Shown: piece after piece, positions 28,466 to 37,817 of the stretch | How the letters are laid out: each line of letters begins with the position of its first letter | Position numbering within the stretch: the first letter of the stretch is position 1 | Origin: Balneolales bacterium ANBcel1 | GTDB taxonomy: Bacteria; Bacteroidota; Rhodothermia; Balneolales; Natronogracilivirgulaceae | Direction: 5' to 3' | Length of the DNA: 64,000 nucleotides | Assembly: GCA_029688905.1 (NCBI GenBank) | Contig: JARULB010000001.1 | Span: forward strand, 186,001 to 250,000 | The notes under the pieces: generated by a model | What the model was told of the DNA's origin: nothing | What the model saw: the letters and a program-made list of their open reading frames with translations, nothing else | Database searches by the model: none | Made by a program: the position numbers and the translations under genes

Positions 28466-28577
28466 TTTCTGGCAATACCGCCGCCCTTCAAGTTTTTTAG
28501 ATAAAACAGCTATTGTCACGCAATTCGTTAGGCCGTTGCGTCATATGTAAAAAATAAAGAAACAAGCACATTTTCAG

Positions 28578-28670
28578 TAACCGTTGCAAACGACATCCGT
28601 ATGTACTCTGGAAGGGCATTTTGCCCAACCGGTTCAAAACGGCAATGCAATGGCTGAACTGCAACGGTTA
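28578..28670. repeat. Inverted repeat with internal hairpins in the GH3-UxaE gap
   Basis: TAACCGTTGCA (28578-28588) and TGCAACGGTTA (28660-28670) are perfect 11-bp inverted copies around a 71-bp interior. The interior contains a GGGCA-TTT-TGCCC hairpin. No coding sequence is visible. It could be a structured RNA, a small relic element or a folded 3' end of the GH3 transcript. Confidence 0.55.
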
Positions 28671-28804
28671 TTGCTACACAGCGTTTGGATGAAGTCCGGG
28701 AGTTTTCACAGTCTGTACCGGTTGTACCCGCCGGCACATTTTTCTCACGGAGCCATCCATTGATCCGATTGGATCCCAATTATACATGTCCCTGTAACAT
28801 AGCA

Positions 28805-28855
28805 AGCCTGAATCTCTTTGACCGGAGTTCAGGCTTTTTTTTTAAAAAAAGCCTG
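28805..28855. terminator. Bidirectional intrinsic terminator
   Basis: AGCCTGAA (28805-28812) pairs with TTCAGGCT (28828-28835) and is followed by nine T, a plus-strand terminator for the GH3 pair. An overlapping inverted repeat, CAGGC-T run against A run-GCCTG (28830-28855), can serve the convergent UxaE-like gene, whose stop is at 28907. Confidence 0.75.
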
Positions 28856-28906
28856 GTTCAATATATGAATATCACCGAAAAGAAAAACTCTCCCGCGGTC
28901 TGCGAA

Positions 28907-30466
28907 CTATTCCTCCTCCCGGCCTTCTCCGGTCCAGAGCCGATAGGTCTCAAGCAATGCTTCGGTATACAGCATCTCATGAGCCTGCAGAAAGGCCATC
29001 AGCTTCTGTCTGAGGTACCGGTTTCCGGTCTCATCGCGGTCCGTCATAACCACCAGAAGGGAGACTTTCAAAAAGTCATCGGTGTTTGGAGTCTCCAGAA
29101 TTTCCGCCAGGTTATGGTCCGAATAATCCTTAACCGAAGGGATGTGGTGAATTTTCAGTGAGGTAAGCGATTCACCTCCGACATCCTGAAACCTGTTTCG
29201 CGAGGTCTCCCAGATCTTCCGAAACAAGTCCGGTTTTTTTTGCACAATACAATGCAGAGCTGTCCGGTAACTGATATCCGGGTAGATGCCATGCATGGTA
29301 AGTGGAAACTCCTCATGTATGGTATCAAGGACCTGGCCGGCTTCTCCGGTCAGTCCATACCCTTTGTTGAGCCAGGCTACCAGCTGATGTTCGAGCGTTA
29401 TCTCGCCGGGAGCAAAATAGTCGGGGTGCACATCCCGGCGGAACAGTTCATTGATCACAAAAAAGTGCTCAAAGGGAGTCAGATTGCCGCCGGCTCGTGA
29501 AAAGGATACCTCCAGGGTTACTTTGCTGCGGCATTTGCGGCGCACCAGAACCTGCTCCATGGCCGTAACCTGACATATGGTCTCTGCATAAATCCCCATT
29601 GCCGCCAGTACTTCCTTTTCGGATGGGATGATAACCAGCGGATCCCGTTCCGTTTCATCCCCCGGCCAGGCGGCCTTTTCCGGCTCAGGCAAATCGATTC
29701 GCCTGTTGATATAGCGGTTGAACATGAGCTCAAATTTGTCGCGCAGCTCAATCCAGGGTAGCTGAAACATCCGCTCAAGCAAATTGCGCTTGGACTCTTC
29801 TCTCAGCGAAAAAAGGCACGGATTTGCGGGTTCGACCGAGAACCGGGTGAAGCCGGCATCCAGCATCTTCTCAAGATCTTCCGGGGTGGTAACCTGACAC
29901 GCCTCGGCGGCATATCCGCCATCGTATCCCTCCTGAAAAACCGACCAGGTGACCGCATCAAGCGCGTCTTCCGGGTCGAGTTCCAGCCGGGACAGCTGAT
30001 GCACGCACTGCCTGGAAAAGATCAGATCGGCGGTTCCTGAAAAAGCGAGCATCTGCGCCTTTCCGGCCATACCAAGCACATCCCCAAACGCGATGCTGAG
30101 ATTGCCATTTTGCCTGCCTGTGGGAGCGCAGTGTGGAAAATCCTCACGGAGCTGCCGCATAATGTTCCTGGTAAGCCTGCATTTTTTTATGATGGCATCC
30201 GGAATTCTGGCAATCTTTCGGCCGGCATAACGCTCCATCACCTTGAGACCGGCATCGCCCACGATAAAGAGGGCATTCCTGCGGTTGTAGTTGCCCGCGA
30301 CAAATAGCCCTCCCCTGGCCGATTTCCTGATGGATTTTGGGTAAACCTCCCACTCACCCTGCCCGTCAGGCAGTATTACAGTCAACGGCTTGTTGGCCTT
30401 GCCCTTTGCCGCCTTCTCCAGACGGTTGAAGAGATCGCGCCGATTGCTGAATTCTGATATCGTCAT
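28907..30466 (-). CDS. UxaE (tagaturonate/fructuronate epimerase) family homologue, divergent
   Basis: The 519-residue product has no signal peptide. The order of several segments matches UxaE-family epimerases, which convert D-tagaturonate and D-fructuronate. These are IAFGDVLGMAGKAQM (family: FGDRLGLATPGH), IFSRQCVHQLSR (family: FAQQSIRENSR), WSVFQEGYDGGYAAEACQV (family: W-VFQEGW-G-GADADHL), AGFTRFSVEPANP, LTPFEHFFVINELFRR and, near the end, FPLTMHGIYPD followed by ALHCIVQKKPDLFRKI. The acidic and His residues of the GADADH segment are replaced by AEAC, so catalysis or substrate may differ from true UxaE. No uronate genes are nearby. It is 41 bp downstream of ctaA on the same strand. The family match is by eye and the substrate is unknown. 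Confidence 0.65.
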   Translation of the reverse strand: MTISEFSNRRDLFNRLEKAAKGKANKPLTVILPDGQGEWEVYPKSIRKSARGGLFVAGNYNRRNALFIVGDAGLKVMERYAGRKIARIPDAIIKKCRLTRNIMRQLREDFPHCAPTGRQNGNLSIAFGDVLGMAGKAQMLAFSGTADLIFSRQCVHQLSRLELDPEDALDAVTWSVFQEGYDGGYAAEACQVTTPEDLEKMLDAGFTRFSVEPANPCLFSLREESKRNLLERMFQLPWIELRDKFELMFNRYINRRIDLPEPEKAAWPGDETERDPLVIIPSEKEVLAAMGIYAETICQVTAMEQVLVRRKCRSKVTLEVSFSRAGGNLTPFEHFFVINELFRRDVHPDYFAPGEITLEHQLVAWLNKGYGLTGEAGQVLDTIHEEFPLTMHGIYPDISYRTALHCIVQKKPDLFRKIWETSRNRFQDVGGESLTSLKIHHIPSVKDYSDHNLAEILETPNTDDFLKVSLLVVMTDRDETGNRYLRQKLMAFLQAHEMLYTEALLETYRLWTGEGREEE

Positions 30467-30507
30467 AGTGTCAAATTATTGTGCAGCGGCCGGCCGGGTG
30501 CCCTTGC

Positions 30508-31464
30508 TTAAACGGTTTTGCGTTTGGAAGCATCTGCAACCAGTAAAAGTGCAACAAACAGCACAACGGTTGAAAACGCGGCTATCCACAGGTGCAGTAC
30601 CTGAAATGCCGGTGGGATGGCAAGATAAACAAGACCTGCGCCGACAGCAATCTGAAGTACAACCGATGCGGTTGTGAGCAGTGCAAGCAGCCGAAGATAC
30701 GGTTCGGCGTTAAATCTGCGAACCAGCAGCTGGAACAGGAATGCCAATATCAGGACGACCCACGAAAAGCTGCGGTGCACATCATCCACCCATCCGACCC
30801 GGTCGATCCAGCTGCCCCTTTCCAGTCCGGGATAGGCCGCTTTGACGGCCTCCAGTCCCTCTCTGACCTGTGTTCCCAATACAATCTGAATGAACATGAC
30901 CAGAAGAAACAGTACCAGCACCACGGTCAGTTTTCTGCGTACCGGCGCTTCAAGTGTAAACGTAATCCTGTCGCGGACAGAGCGGTAGTAGGTCCATACC
31001 AGCACATTTAAAATCACCAGCGCGGTCACCATGTGCAAAGTAATCATGTAGCCTTCGAGTCCGCTGAGCACGACCCTGCCGCCAAGCCATCCCTGGAACA
31101 GAACCAGCACGAACGCGAGCAGTGCGCCGAGGAAAACCGGGGTACTGCGGGATAGGTACCGAAATGAAAACAGAAACGTGAGCAGTATCAGAAAACCGAC
31201 CACCACCCCAACAAGGCGATTGACATACTCCATCCAGGTTTTAAACACATTGAACTCGGCCGGGTCGTAGGGAGCCGGGAGGTCGGCGGCCGAAAGCGGA
31301 GGAATCCACAGGCCGAAGCATTTGGGCCAGTCGGGACAACCCAGGCCCGCCCCCGTGGCACGCACCAGTCCACCGATAAAAATCAGCAGAAACGTTACGG
31401 CTATGGTTATCAGTGCGGTTTTTTGAAATACATTCAGCCTGCTGAACAGTGTGCTCCAGGTCAT
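30508..31464 (-). CDS. ctaA: Heme A synthase (COX15/CtaA)
   Basis: The 318-residue integral membrane protein has about eight helices. Family marks are GGLVRATGAGLGCPDWPKC near residues 31-49, the RLVGVVVG helix, the histidine helices TLHMVTALVIL and DDVHRSFSWVV, and HLWIAAFSTV near the end; these histidines bind heme. It oxidises the methyl group of heme O to the formyl group of heme A for cytochrome c oxidase. The paired Cys of the first loop is present (CPDWPKC). It is divergent from the heme O synthase gene, and the 211-bp gap between them must hold both promoters. Confidence 0.93.
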   Translation of the reverse strand: MTWSTLFSRLNVFQKTALITIAVTFLLIFIGGLVRATGAGLGCPDWPKCFGLWIPPLSAADLPAPYDPAEFNVFKTWMEYVNRLVGVVVGFLILLTFLFSFRYLSRSTPVFLGALLAFVLVLFQGWLGGRVVLSGLEGYMITLHMVTALVILNVLVWTYYRSVRDRITFTLEAPVRRKLTVVLVLFLLVMFIQIVLGTQVREGLEAVKAAYPGLERGSWIDRVGWVDDVHRSFSWVVLILAFLFQLLVRRFNAEPYLRLLALLTTASVVLQIAVGAGLVYLAIPPAFQVLHLWIAAFSTVVLFVALLLVADASKRKTV

Positions 31465-31675
31465 GTTATCATGTGTTTAAGTTTTTTTTTCATAATGTCA
31501 CATGCAGCATCCATGGATATGATCATTCGCCTGTGTGTCCTGATTCCAGCCCGGTCATGATCATTTCATGTATTATCATGGTTAATTGAGACCAAAAAAT
31601 AGCGCATTTTTTTGTATAATATGAACCAGTTTTGATTGCTGCACGTAGAACCCTGTCCATACCCTCTATAACACG

Positions 31676-32584
31676 TTGGCTACCATCTCCCCGCTCGATC
31701 TGCAGAACATCCGAAGCACCTTTTCCGATTATCTTACCCTTACCAAGCCCGGTATCACATTGCTGGTACTGGTGAGCATGAGTGTCGGTTTTTTTCTCGC
31801 ATCGGGAAGCGAACCCTCTCTCGTGTTGTTTCTCCATGCGTTTTTCGGCACCATGCTGATAGCCGGGGGCACCGCCGCGCATAACCAGTACATCGAGCGG
31901 GACCTCGACAAACAGATGGTGCGAACGGTGAAACGCCCCCTTCCGGCCCGCAAGATCCCGCCGGGAAATGCACTCGTGTTCTCTCTATCTCTGATGGGGA
32001 TAGGCTTTCTGTACCTGCTCTTGCTGGTCAATCCGCTCACCGGACTCATCTCGGCGCTCACTTCGGTACTTTACCTCGCTTTTTACACCCCCCTGAAACG
32101 GCTCAGCTTCGTAAATGTGATGGTCGGAGCCGTTCCCGGCGCCCTGCCCCCGGTCGGTGGCTGGGTGGCCGCTTCCGGAGCACTTGCCGATCCTGTCCCG
32201 TGGATTCTCTTTGCCATCGTTTTCCTGTGGCAGGTTCCCCACGTGGTCGCCATCGCCTGGCTTTGCAACGACGACTATGTGGCGGCCGGTTTCTACATGC
32301 TCCCCAAAAGCGACAGCTCCGGGTTGATTTCGGCCCTGACCATCACCCTGTGCCTGATCCTTATCCTGCCCGTGAGCTTTATGCTTTACACCTTTGACAT
32401 GACCGGCATCACCTATCTTGCAGGAGCTCTCGCATCCGGACTCTTTTTCCTCTATACCGGCCTGCGCTTTCAGTGGAGCCGATCGATCGGCAACGCCCGA
32501 AAAGTGCTGTACGGGTCCCTTATTTACCTGCCGGTCGTCTGGGTGTTCATTTTTGCAGACCTGCTGATCGTCCGCTTTTTCTGA
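31676..32584 (+). CDS. ctaB: Protoheme IX farnesyltransferase (heme O synthase)
   Basis: The frame has no upstream ATG and an in-frame stop at 31646, so the likely start is TTG 31676, giving 302 residues. This UbiA-family prenyltransferase has about nine membrane helices and the substrate motifs NQYIERDLDKQMVRTVKRPL, in which the Asp residues bind Mg-farnesyl diphosphate, and YTPLKRLSFVNVMVGAVPGA. It farnesylates heme B to heme O, which CtaA (divergent neighbour) converts to heme A. Together they supply heme for aa3-type oxidases; oxidase genes themselves are not in the window. Confidence 0.93.
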   Translation: MATISPLDLQNIRSTFSDYLTLTKPGITLLVLVSMSVGFFLASGSEPSLVLFLHAFFGTMLIAGGTAAHNQYIERDLDKQMVRTVKRPLPARKIPPGNALVFSLSLMGIGFLYLLLLVNPLTGLISALTSVLYLAFYTPLKRLSFVNVMVGAVPGALPPVGGWVAASGALADPVPWILFAIVFLWQVPHVVAIAWLCNDDYVAAGFYMLPKSDSSGLISALTITLCLILILPVSFMLYTFDMTGITYLAGALASGLFFLYTGLRFQWSRSIGNARKVLYGSLIYLPVVWVFIFADLLIVRFF

Positions 32585-32822
32585 GCCTGCAGCAGGGCAC
32601 CCTTCACGCACACATCCTGCCCTGCCTGCGAACTCTTCTTGTGCATCTTTCGCATGGATCCTACCAATGCATCCTGCCAGTACTTTCTTCGCACGCATCC
32701 TTCCCGTGCAACAACGGCACGCTTGCTCGTGCAACGTGGCGATTACCCTGGTGCTTTTTTCAACCTGAGACCCTCTCCGAGCGGCAGCAGCGCGCCTGCG
32801 CCATCCCGCATTCCGAAATAAA
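32585..32822. other. Gap between ctaB and fumC terminator
   Basis: No gene is seen. The stretch contains several loosely similar GCATCCT/GCACGC words (near 32611, 32655, 32670 and 32696) but no clean repeat unit. Confidence 0.4.
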
Positions 32823-32861
32823 AAAGCCTCTCCCCAGCCGAACGGCCGGGTAAGAGGCTTT
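32823..32861 (-). terminator. Intrinsic terminator of fumC
   Basis: AAAGCCTCT and AGAGGCTTT form a 9-bp stem with an inner CCC/GGG-rich helix. On the minus strand the hairpin is followed by a run of six T, 42 bases past the fumC stop. It may also act on ctaB transcripts from the other side. Confidence 0.85.
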
Positions 32862-32902
32862 CTGTTGATATCCGTTTATCCGCGTACTGCGGCGGTATCG
32901 GT

Positions 32903-34300
32903 TTATTCGGTAAACCCGCCTTTGGTCATCTTCATCGGGTCAAGTGCCTTGTCGAGTTCCTCTTCGCTGAGGTCGGTCATCTCGAGGGCCACCTCTTTCA
33001 GCGGACGATCGTCTGCGAAGGCGGTTTTGGCGATTTTGGCGGCCAGGTCGTACCCGATAATCGGGTTGAGCGCCGTCACCAGAATCGGATTCTTTCCGAT
33101 TTTATCTGCGATCGCCTCTTTCTTGACAATAATGCCGGATACCGACTGATCTGCGAAGTTGCGGGCCGCATTGGCCAGCAGCACGATGCTTTGATTCAGG
33201 TTGTATCCGACCACCGGCAGCATCACATTCAATTCGAAGTTACCCGACTGCCCGCCGATGGTGATGGTTGTGTCGTTGCCGATAACCTGTGCGCAGACCA
33301 TGGCCACCGACTCTTCAATCACCGGGTTCACCTTGCCGGGCATGATGGAGGATCCGGGCTGAAGCGCCTTCAGCTGCACCTCGCCGAGGCCGCTGTTCGG
33401 GCCGGAATTCATCCACCGCAGGTCATTGGCGATCTTGATCATGCTCACGGCAATGGTCTTCAGCTGGCCGCTGGTCTCCACAGGAGCATCGATCATGGCC
33501 TGTGCCTCAAAATGGTCCACGGCCTCCACAAAAGAGGCGCCGGTGAGTTCCGAGATCTTTTCGGCGAAACGCTTGCCGAACTCCTCATGCGTATTGATGC
33601 CGGTTCCGATGGCCGTGCCTCCCTGGGGAAGCTCCGCAAGCCGCGCGAGTGCGGATTCCAGTCGCTTCACACCCAGCTCAAGCTGCCTCTCGTAACCGCC
33701 GAACTGCTGGGCGATGGTCAGAGGCATCGCGTCCATCAGGTGGGTACGACCGGTTTTAACCACATCGGCATACTCCTGTCCTTTCTCGTGAAACGCCTTG
33801 CGGAGGTAATCCAGTGCCGGAATAAGCTGATTCTGAGCGGCGAGCAGCGCAGAAACACGGATGGCGGTCGGAAACACGTCGTTGGAGCTCTGACCAAAAT
33901 TGACATGGTCGTTGGGATGGATCTTCACCTCAACACCGTCCTGGGCGGCCAGCCAGTTGGCCCGGTTGGCGATAACCTCGTTGGCATTCATGTTGGTGGA
34001 GGTACCGGAACCGGTCTGGAATACATCGACGACAAAGTGCTCGTCCAGTCCACCGTCCACTACCATCTGAGAGGCCTTGACGACATATTTTGCTACATTT
34101 TCGGGAAGCAGCCCGAGGTCCTGGTTGACCAGTGCGCAGGCCTGCTTGACATAGCCGACCGCCTGGATAAAGGCGCGATCGAAGCGCATTTCACTGATGG
34201 GGAAGTTCTCTTTGGCTCGCTGTGTCTGGGCGGCGTAGAAGGCGCTTTCCGGCACCTTCACCTCGCCCATGGAATCCTTTTCAATACGGAATTTTGTCAT
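32903..34300 (-). CDS. fumC: Class II fumarate hydratase
   Basis: The 465-residue product matches class II fumarases over the expected length. It carries the superfamily signature GSSIMPGKVNPV (about residue 317), the TGRTHLMDAMP active-site block with the catalytic His region and SSNDVFPTA. It interconverts fumarate and malate in the TCA cycle without an iron-sulfur cluster. Start ATG 34300 (MTKFRIEKDSMGEVKVP) agrees with the family N-terminus. The E1 dehydrogenase gene lies 72 bp upstream on the same strand, so the two may share a transcript, and a strong terminator follows. Confidence 0.96.
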   Translation of the reverse strand: MTKFRIEKDSMGEVKVPESAFYAAQTQRAKENFPISEMRFDRAFIQAVGYVKQACALVNQDLGLLPENVAKYVVKASQMVVDGGLDEHFVVDVFQTGSGTSTNMNANEVIANRANWLAAQDGVEVKIHPNDHVNFGQSSNDVFPTAIRVSALLAAQNQLIPALDYLRKAFHEKGQEYADVVKTGRTHLMDAMPLTIAQQFGGYERQLELGVKRLESALARLAELPQGGTAIGTGINTHEEFGKRFAEKISELTGASFVEAVDHFEAQAMIDAPVETSGQLKTIAVSMIKIANDLRWMNSGPNSGLGEVQLKALQPGSSIMPGKVNPVIEESVAMVCAQVIGNDTTITIGGQSGNFELNVMLPVVGYNLNQSIVLLANAARNFADQSVSGIIVKKEAIADKIGKNPILVTALNPIIGYDLAAKIAKTAFADDRPLKEVALEMTDLSEEELDKALDPMKMTKGGFTE

Positions 34301-34372
34301 GGTAGAAATACGTAATTGTATTGGGGTTACTAACTTTTTTTACTACGCCTGAATATGGCAAAAATTGATGAA

Positions 34373-36445
34373 TTAATAATGAATCAGCTCATCAAGAGCC
34401 TGCCGTATATCACTGTCGTTGGGCAGGACGACATCCTCCAGCTGAGAGGCGTAGGGAATGGGTGAGAATTTGGCGGCCACCCTTCGTATAGGTGCGTCAA
34501 GCGCTTCAAACACATCCGAAGAGATGCGGGCGGCAATTTCGGCTCCCAGTCCCATGAACTCATAATCTTCGTGCAAAATAAGCACGCGTCCGGTTTTGGC
34601 AGCCGAGGCCAGTATGGTTTCGGTATCCAGCGGCTGAATGGTTCGGATATCCAGCACCTCCAGTTCGACCCCTTTGGCCGCATACTCCTTGGCGGCATTC
34701 AACGCTTTCTGCACCATGGCACCGTAGGTGACGATGGTCGCGTCGCGCCCTTCCCGCACCACCGCCGCCTTTCCGATGGGCAGCAGGTAATCGGGACCGG
34801 GCTCGGGGCGCCGGGCGAATCCCTGGCGATAGAGAGCCTTGTGCTCCAGAAACAGAATCGGATCATCGCTCCGGATCGCGGACTTCAGCAGGCCTTTGGC
34901 ATCGGCGGCATTGGACGGCATTACCACCTTCAGGCCGGGGAAATGGGCAAAGGTCGATTCGATATTCTGGCTGTGGCAAAGTCCGCCGTTGATGTAGCCC
35001 CCTACCGGCACCCGGATCACCATGGGCGCGCTGAACTCGTTGTTCGAACGGTAGCGGAGTGAGTCAATCTGGTTCTTGACCATCTCCATGGCAGGCCAGA
35101 TATAATCACCGAACTGGATCTCGGGCACGGGCTTCATCCCACGGATAGCAAGGCCACAGGCGGTTCCCAGGATAGAGGCCTCGGAAAGCGGACTGTTATA
35201 GCATCGCTCCTGACCAAACTTTTCGGTAAGCCCCCGGGTCGCGGTAAACACCCCGCCTTTGTTTCCGGCGACATCCTGCCCAAATACCAGCACCTTGTCG
35301 TTGCGCTCCATCTCCTCGCTAAGCGCATGGTTGATGGCATCCACCATCACCGTGAGTTCCCCGTCCGGCTTGCCATTTTCATAATTCAGCTCGGCGGGCT
35401 TATCGGAGACCACATGCAGCAACGCTTCCTCCGGTTTGGGGGAATCCTGCCTGTTGCACCATTCCGTGTCCTTTTCAACATGGTTGAAGACATCTTCTTT
35501 CAGTGATTCCAGCTCTTCCTCTTCTGCTATTCCGGCTTCAAGCAGACGCTGTTTGAGCTTGAGCAAGGGGTCATGCATCCATTCCCGCTCCATTTCTCCG
35601 CTGTCACGATATTTTGTCGGGTCATCAGACGAGGAGTGCGGAACCAGCCGAACCACATGCGCATGAACCAGTACAGGCCCCTCTCCGCTGCGTGCCCTAT
35701 CAACCGCCTTCTTCATTGCGGCGAGTGAATTAAAATAGTCGGTTCCATCGGCCTCATAGATGGCCAGGTTTTCAAACCCCCTGACGGTTTTTGATATACT
35801 CTGGTTGCTGGTTTGTTCGGCCAAAGGCACACTGATGGCGTATTTGTTGTCCTGCACCACCAGGACCACCGGGGCCTTGCACAGGGAAGCCCAGTTCAGC
35901 AGTTCGTAAAACACTCCCTGCGAGGTTCCGCCTTCGCCGGTAGAGATATACACGACATCATCCTTGCCCTCCTTTACGGCCGCTTGCGCCACGCCGAGGC
36001 CGGGAAGGAACTGGGCGCCGATAGAGCTGGAAACGGAGACAATGTGGTGCTTTCTGCTGTTAAAATGGGACGGCATCTGCCGCCCGCCCGAGGGGTCGGT
36101 CACCTTGCTGAGGTGGGCCGAGAGGATATCACGTGACGTCAGGCCGAATCCGACCGAAAAAGCCAGGTCGCGGTAATAGGGCATCGCCCAGTCCTGCTTC
36201 TTTCTCAGCGCGTGCGCGGAAGCCAGCTGAATCGCCTCGTGTCCGGAGCATCCGACATGAAAATGGCCCCTTCCCTGCTTAAGCAGGATCAGCATCTTTT
36301 CGTCGAGCCTTCTGACCAGAAGCATCTCCCTGTAAACAGCCAGCAGCTCCTCTTTCGACAGTGATGAAATCGGTGTTGAGCGAACCTTGAACTCGGAATC
36401 CTGCTCTACCAGGGAAGATAGCTTTGAGGGGGTTTTAACAGTCAT
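34373..36445 (-). CDS. Fused alpha-beta E1 subunit of a 2-oxoacid dehydrogenase (branched-chain or pyruvate type)
   Basis: The 690-residue product joins both E1 subunits in one chain. Residues about 25-320 are the alpha part with the thiamine diphosphate site (GEGGTSQGVFYELLNWASL and DNKYAIS). Residues about 365-690 are the beta part (LVFGQDVAGNKGGVF, GLAIRGMKPVPEIQF, ILHEDYEFMGLGAEIAARI). It decarboxylates a 2-oxoacid and passes the acyl group to a lipoyl E2, which is not encoded here. Sequence features are closer to 2-oxoisovalerate dehydrogenases than to single-chain AceE. Branched 2-oxoacids would yield branched acyl-CoA primers for fatty acids, but the substrate cannot be fixed from sequence alone. 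Confidence 0.88.
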   Translation of the reverse strand: MTVKTPSKLSSLVEQDSEFKVRSTPISSLSKEELLAVYREMLLVRRLDEKMLILLKQGRGHFHVGCSGHEAIQLASAHALRKKQDWAMPYYRDLAFSVGFGLTSRDILSAHLSKVTDPSGGRQMPSHFNSRKHHIVSVSSSIGAQFLPGLGVAQAAVKEGKDDVVYISTGEGGTSQGVFYELLNWASLCKAPVVLVVQDNKYAISVPLAEQTSNQSISKTVRGFENLAIYEADGTDYFNSLAAMKKAVDRARSGEGPVLVHAHVVRLVPHSSSDDPTKYRDSGEMEREWMHDPLLKLKQRLLEAGIAEEEELESLKEDVFNHVEKDTEWCNRQDSPKPEEALLHVVSDKPAELNYENGKPDGELTVMVDAINHALSEEMERNDKVLVFGQDVAGNKGGVFTATRGLTEKFGQERCYNSPLSEASILGTACGLAIRGMKPVPEIQFGDYIWPAMEMVKNQIDSLRYRSNNEFSAPMVIRVPVGGYINGGLCHSQNIESTFAHFPGLKVVMPSNAADAKGLLKSAIRSDDPILFLEHKALYRQGFARRPEPGPDYLLPIGKAAVVREGRDATIVTYGAMVQKALNAAKEYAAKGVELEVLDIRTIQPLDTETILASAAKTGRVLILHEDYEFMGLGAEIAARISSDVFEALDAPIRRVAAKFSPIPYASQLEDVVLPNDSDIRQALDELIHY

Positions 36446-36653
36446 AATGCTCTGATTTATCGGTGTGACGCCGTTCCTCCGTCATTCCATCGAACGTCTA
36501 AATAAGGCAAAACAGCACTCTTTTACAAGTGACACGGTGGTATTTCTGCGAGTCTCCGGCTCTGCCTGCGGTATCGGCACGCAGAGAATCCTGCAGAGGC
36601 ACTCCACTACACGAACGGAAATATAGGGCATTTTTTTGAAATCAACGCAAGAA

Positions 36654-37814
36654 TCAGCCAAGCGGCTGGCTGTACATGCGATAGGCCTTTTCGCGAACCG
36701 CGCCGACCTTTTCTACGACTCGCAGGATGCCGGTGTTGTTCTCGAGCAGCCACCCCACTTCGGACGACCGTATCCCCCGGCGGAGTCCGTTAATTATGGA
36801 TTCGCGAATTAAGACGGCATCAATCCCGCGTCCCTGGAACTCGGGGGCGACGCCGGTCAGCGCCGTGCGTATGGCATTGATTTTTCTACGCTTCCAGAGA
36901 AGCTTGAATATACCGGTTGGAAACAGGGTTCCGTCCATATCCTTGAACACCTGGTTGTAATCGGGCAGGGCGATTGAAAAACCTGCCGGTTTGCCGCCTA
37001 CCTCGGCCACATGGGCTAAATCGGTATCGACGATCATGCGCAGGCCTTTGGCCATATGCTCGATCACTTCGCGGTTGATCTCATAGAACCCCCAGTTATC
37101 CTTCCAGGTCTCATTGAAAAGCCGGTGGATGATATCCACTTCGCTTTTGAACTTTCGCAGATTTACAGGGCGGATGGTCAGATCGGGTGTCCGTTTTCTG
37201 ACGATGTCTACGGCCCGGTTCATGCGATTAAGAGCCAGGTTTTCGTCGGTCACCCTGTAGGCCAGCAGGTCCATCTCCTTGACGAGGCCCGCTTTGCGGA
37301 TCATCGGGTCGTACCACGGTTTGGAGTGCGGCATCATGATGGAGGGGCGATGATCAAAACCTTCGATCTGGATCCCGATTTCATCCAGCAAACCCGGGCT
37401 CATGGGTCCGAGCAGCCGGGTGCATCCGCGGTCACGGAGCCAGTCGCGCACCACGCGAAACAGCAGGTCAACCACCATCTGGTTGTCCACCGATTCAAAA
37501 AAACCGAAAAAGCCGGCTGTATCGTTATTGTGCCGGTTATAGGCATGGTTGTGGATGGCGGCGATGCGGCCGGCGACCTCCCCATTGCGGTAGGCCAGGA
37601 ACAACGCTATCTCTGCATCGTTATAAAACGGATTTTTGCGTGTATCGATGAGCTCCTTTTGCAGCATCCTGAGCGGGGGCACCCAGTTCGGATCATCTGC
37701 GTAATGCCGGTAGGGAAGTTCCAGAAACTGTCTGCGCTCATCATCGGTGGTCACCAGGGTAACGCCCAGAAGGTCTTTACCACGAACCTGTTCACTGCCC
37801 GCCACCTTTTCCAC
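36654..37814 (-). CDS. GNAT-fold acyltransferase, probable bacterial ceramide synthase (bCerS type)
   Basis: The 386-residue soluble protein has the two-part GNAT-like layout of the Caulobacter ceramide synthase family. The characteristic N-terminal segment LPYRHYADDPNWVPPLRM and RKNPFYNDAEIALFLA are present at about 33-75, RLLGPMSPGLLDEIGIQIEG is in the middle, and GVAPEFQGRGIDAVL near 320 is the acyl-CoA-binding GNAT motif. In that family the enzyme N-acylates the long-chain base to form ceramide. The gene begins 3 bp after the serine palmitoyltransferase stop on the same strand, which supports this role strongly. Similar proteins exist whose function is untested, so the specific reaction is inferred from family and neighbourhood. 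Confidence 0.68.
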   Translation of the reverse strand: MEKVAGSEQVRGKDLLGVTLVTTDDERRQFLELPYRHYADDPNWVPPLRMLQKELIDTRKNPFYNDAEIALFLAYRNGEVAGRIAAIHNHAYNRHNNDTAGFFGFFESVDNQMVVDLLFRVVRDWLRDRGCTRLLGPMSPGLLDEIGIQIEGFDHRPSIMMPHSKPWYDPMIRKAGLVKEMDLLAYRVTDENLALNRMNRAVDIVRKRTPDLTIRPVNLRKFKSEVDIIHRLFNETWKDNWGFYEINREVIEHMAKGLRMIVDTDLAHVAEVGGKPAGFSIALPDYNQVFKDMDGTLFPTGIFKLLWKRRKINAIRTALTGVAPEFQGRGIDAVLIRESIINGLRRGIRSSEVGWLLENNTGILRVVEKVGAVREKAYRMYSQPLG

Positions 37815-37817
37815 CGG

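Noticed and set aside
31550-31600. CATGAT/ATCATG palindromes between ctaA and ctaB
   Set aside because: Short, overlapping and A/T-rich; not convincing as an operator without comparative data.
32600-32760. Possible tandem repeat of GCATCCT words
   Set aside because: Copies differ too much in spacing and sequence to define a unit; chance composition is enough to explain them.
33191-34315. 374-residue open frame opposite fumC
   Set aside because: It is a shadow of fumarase with no family features.
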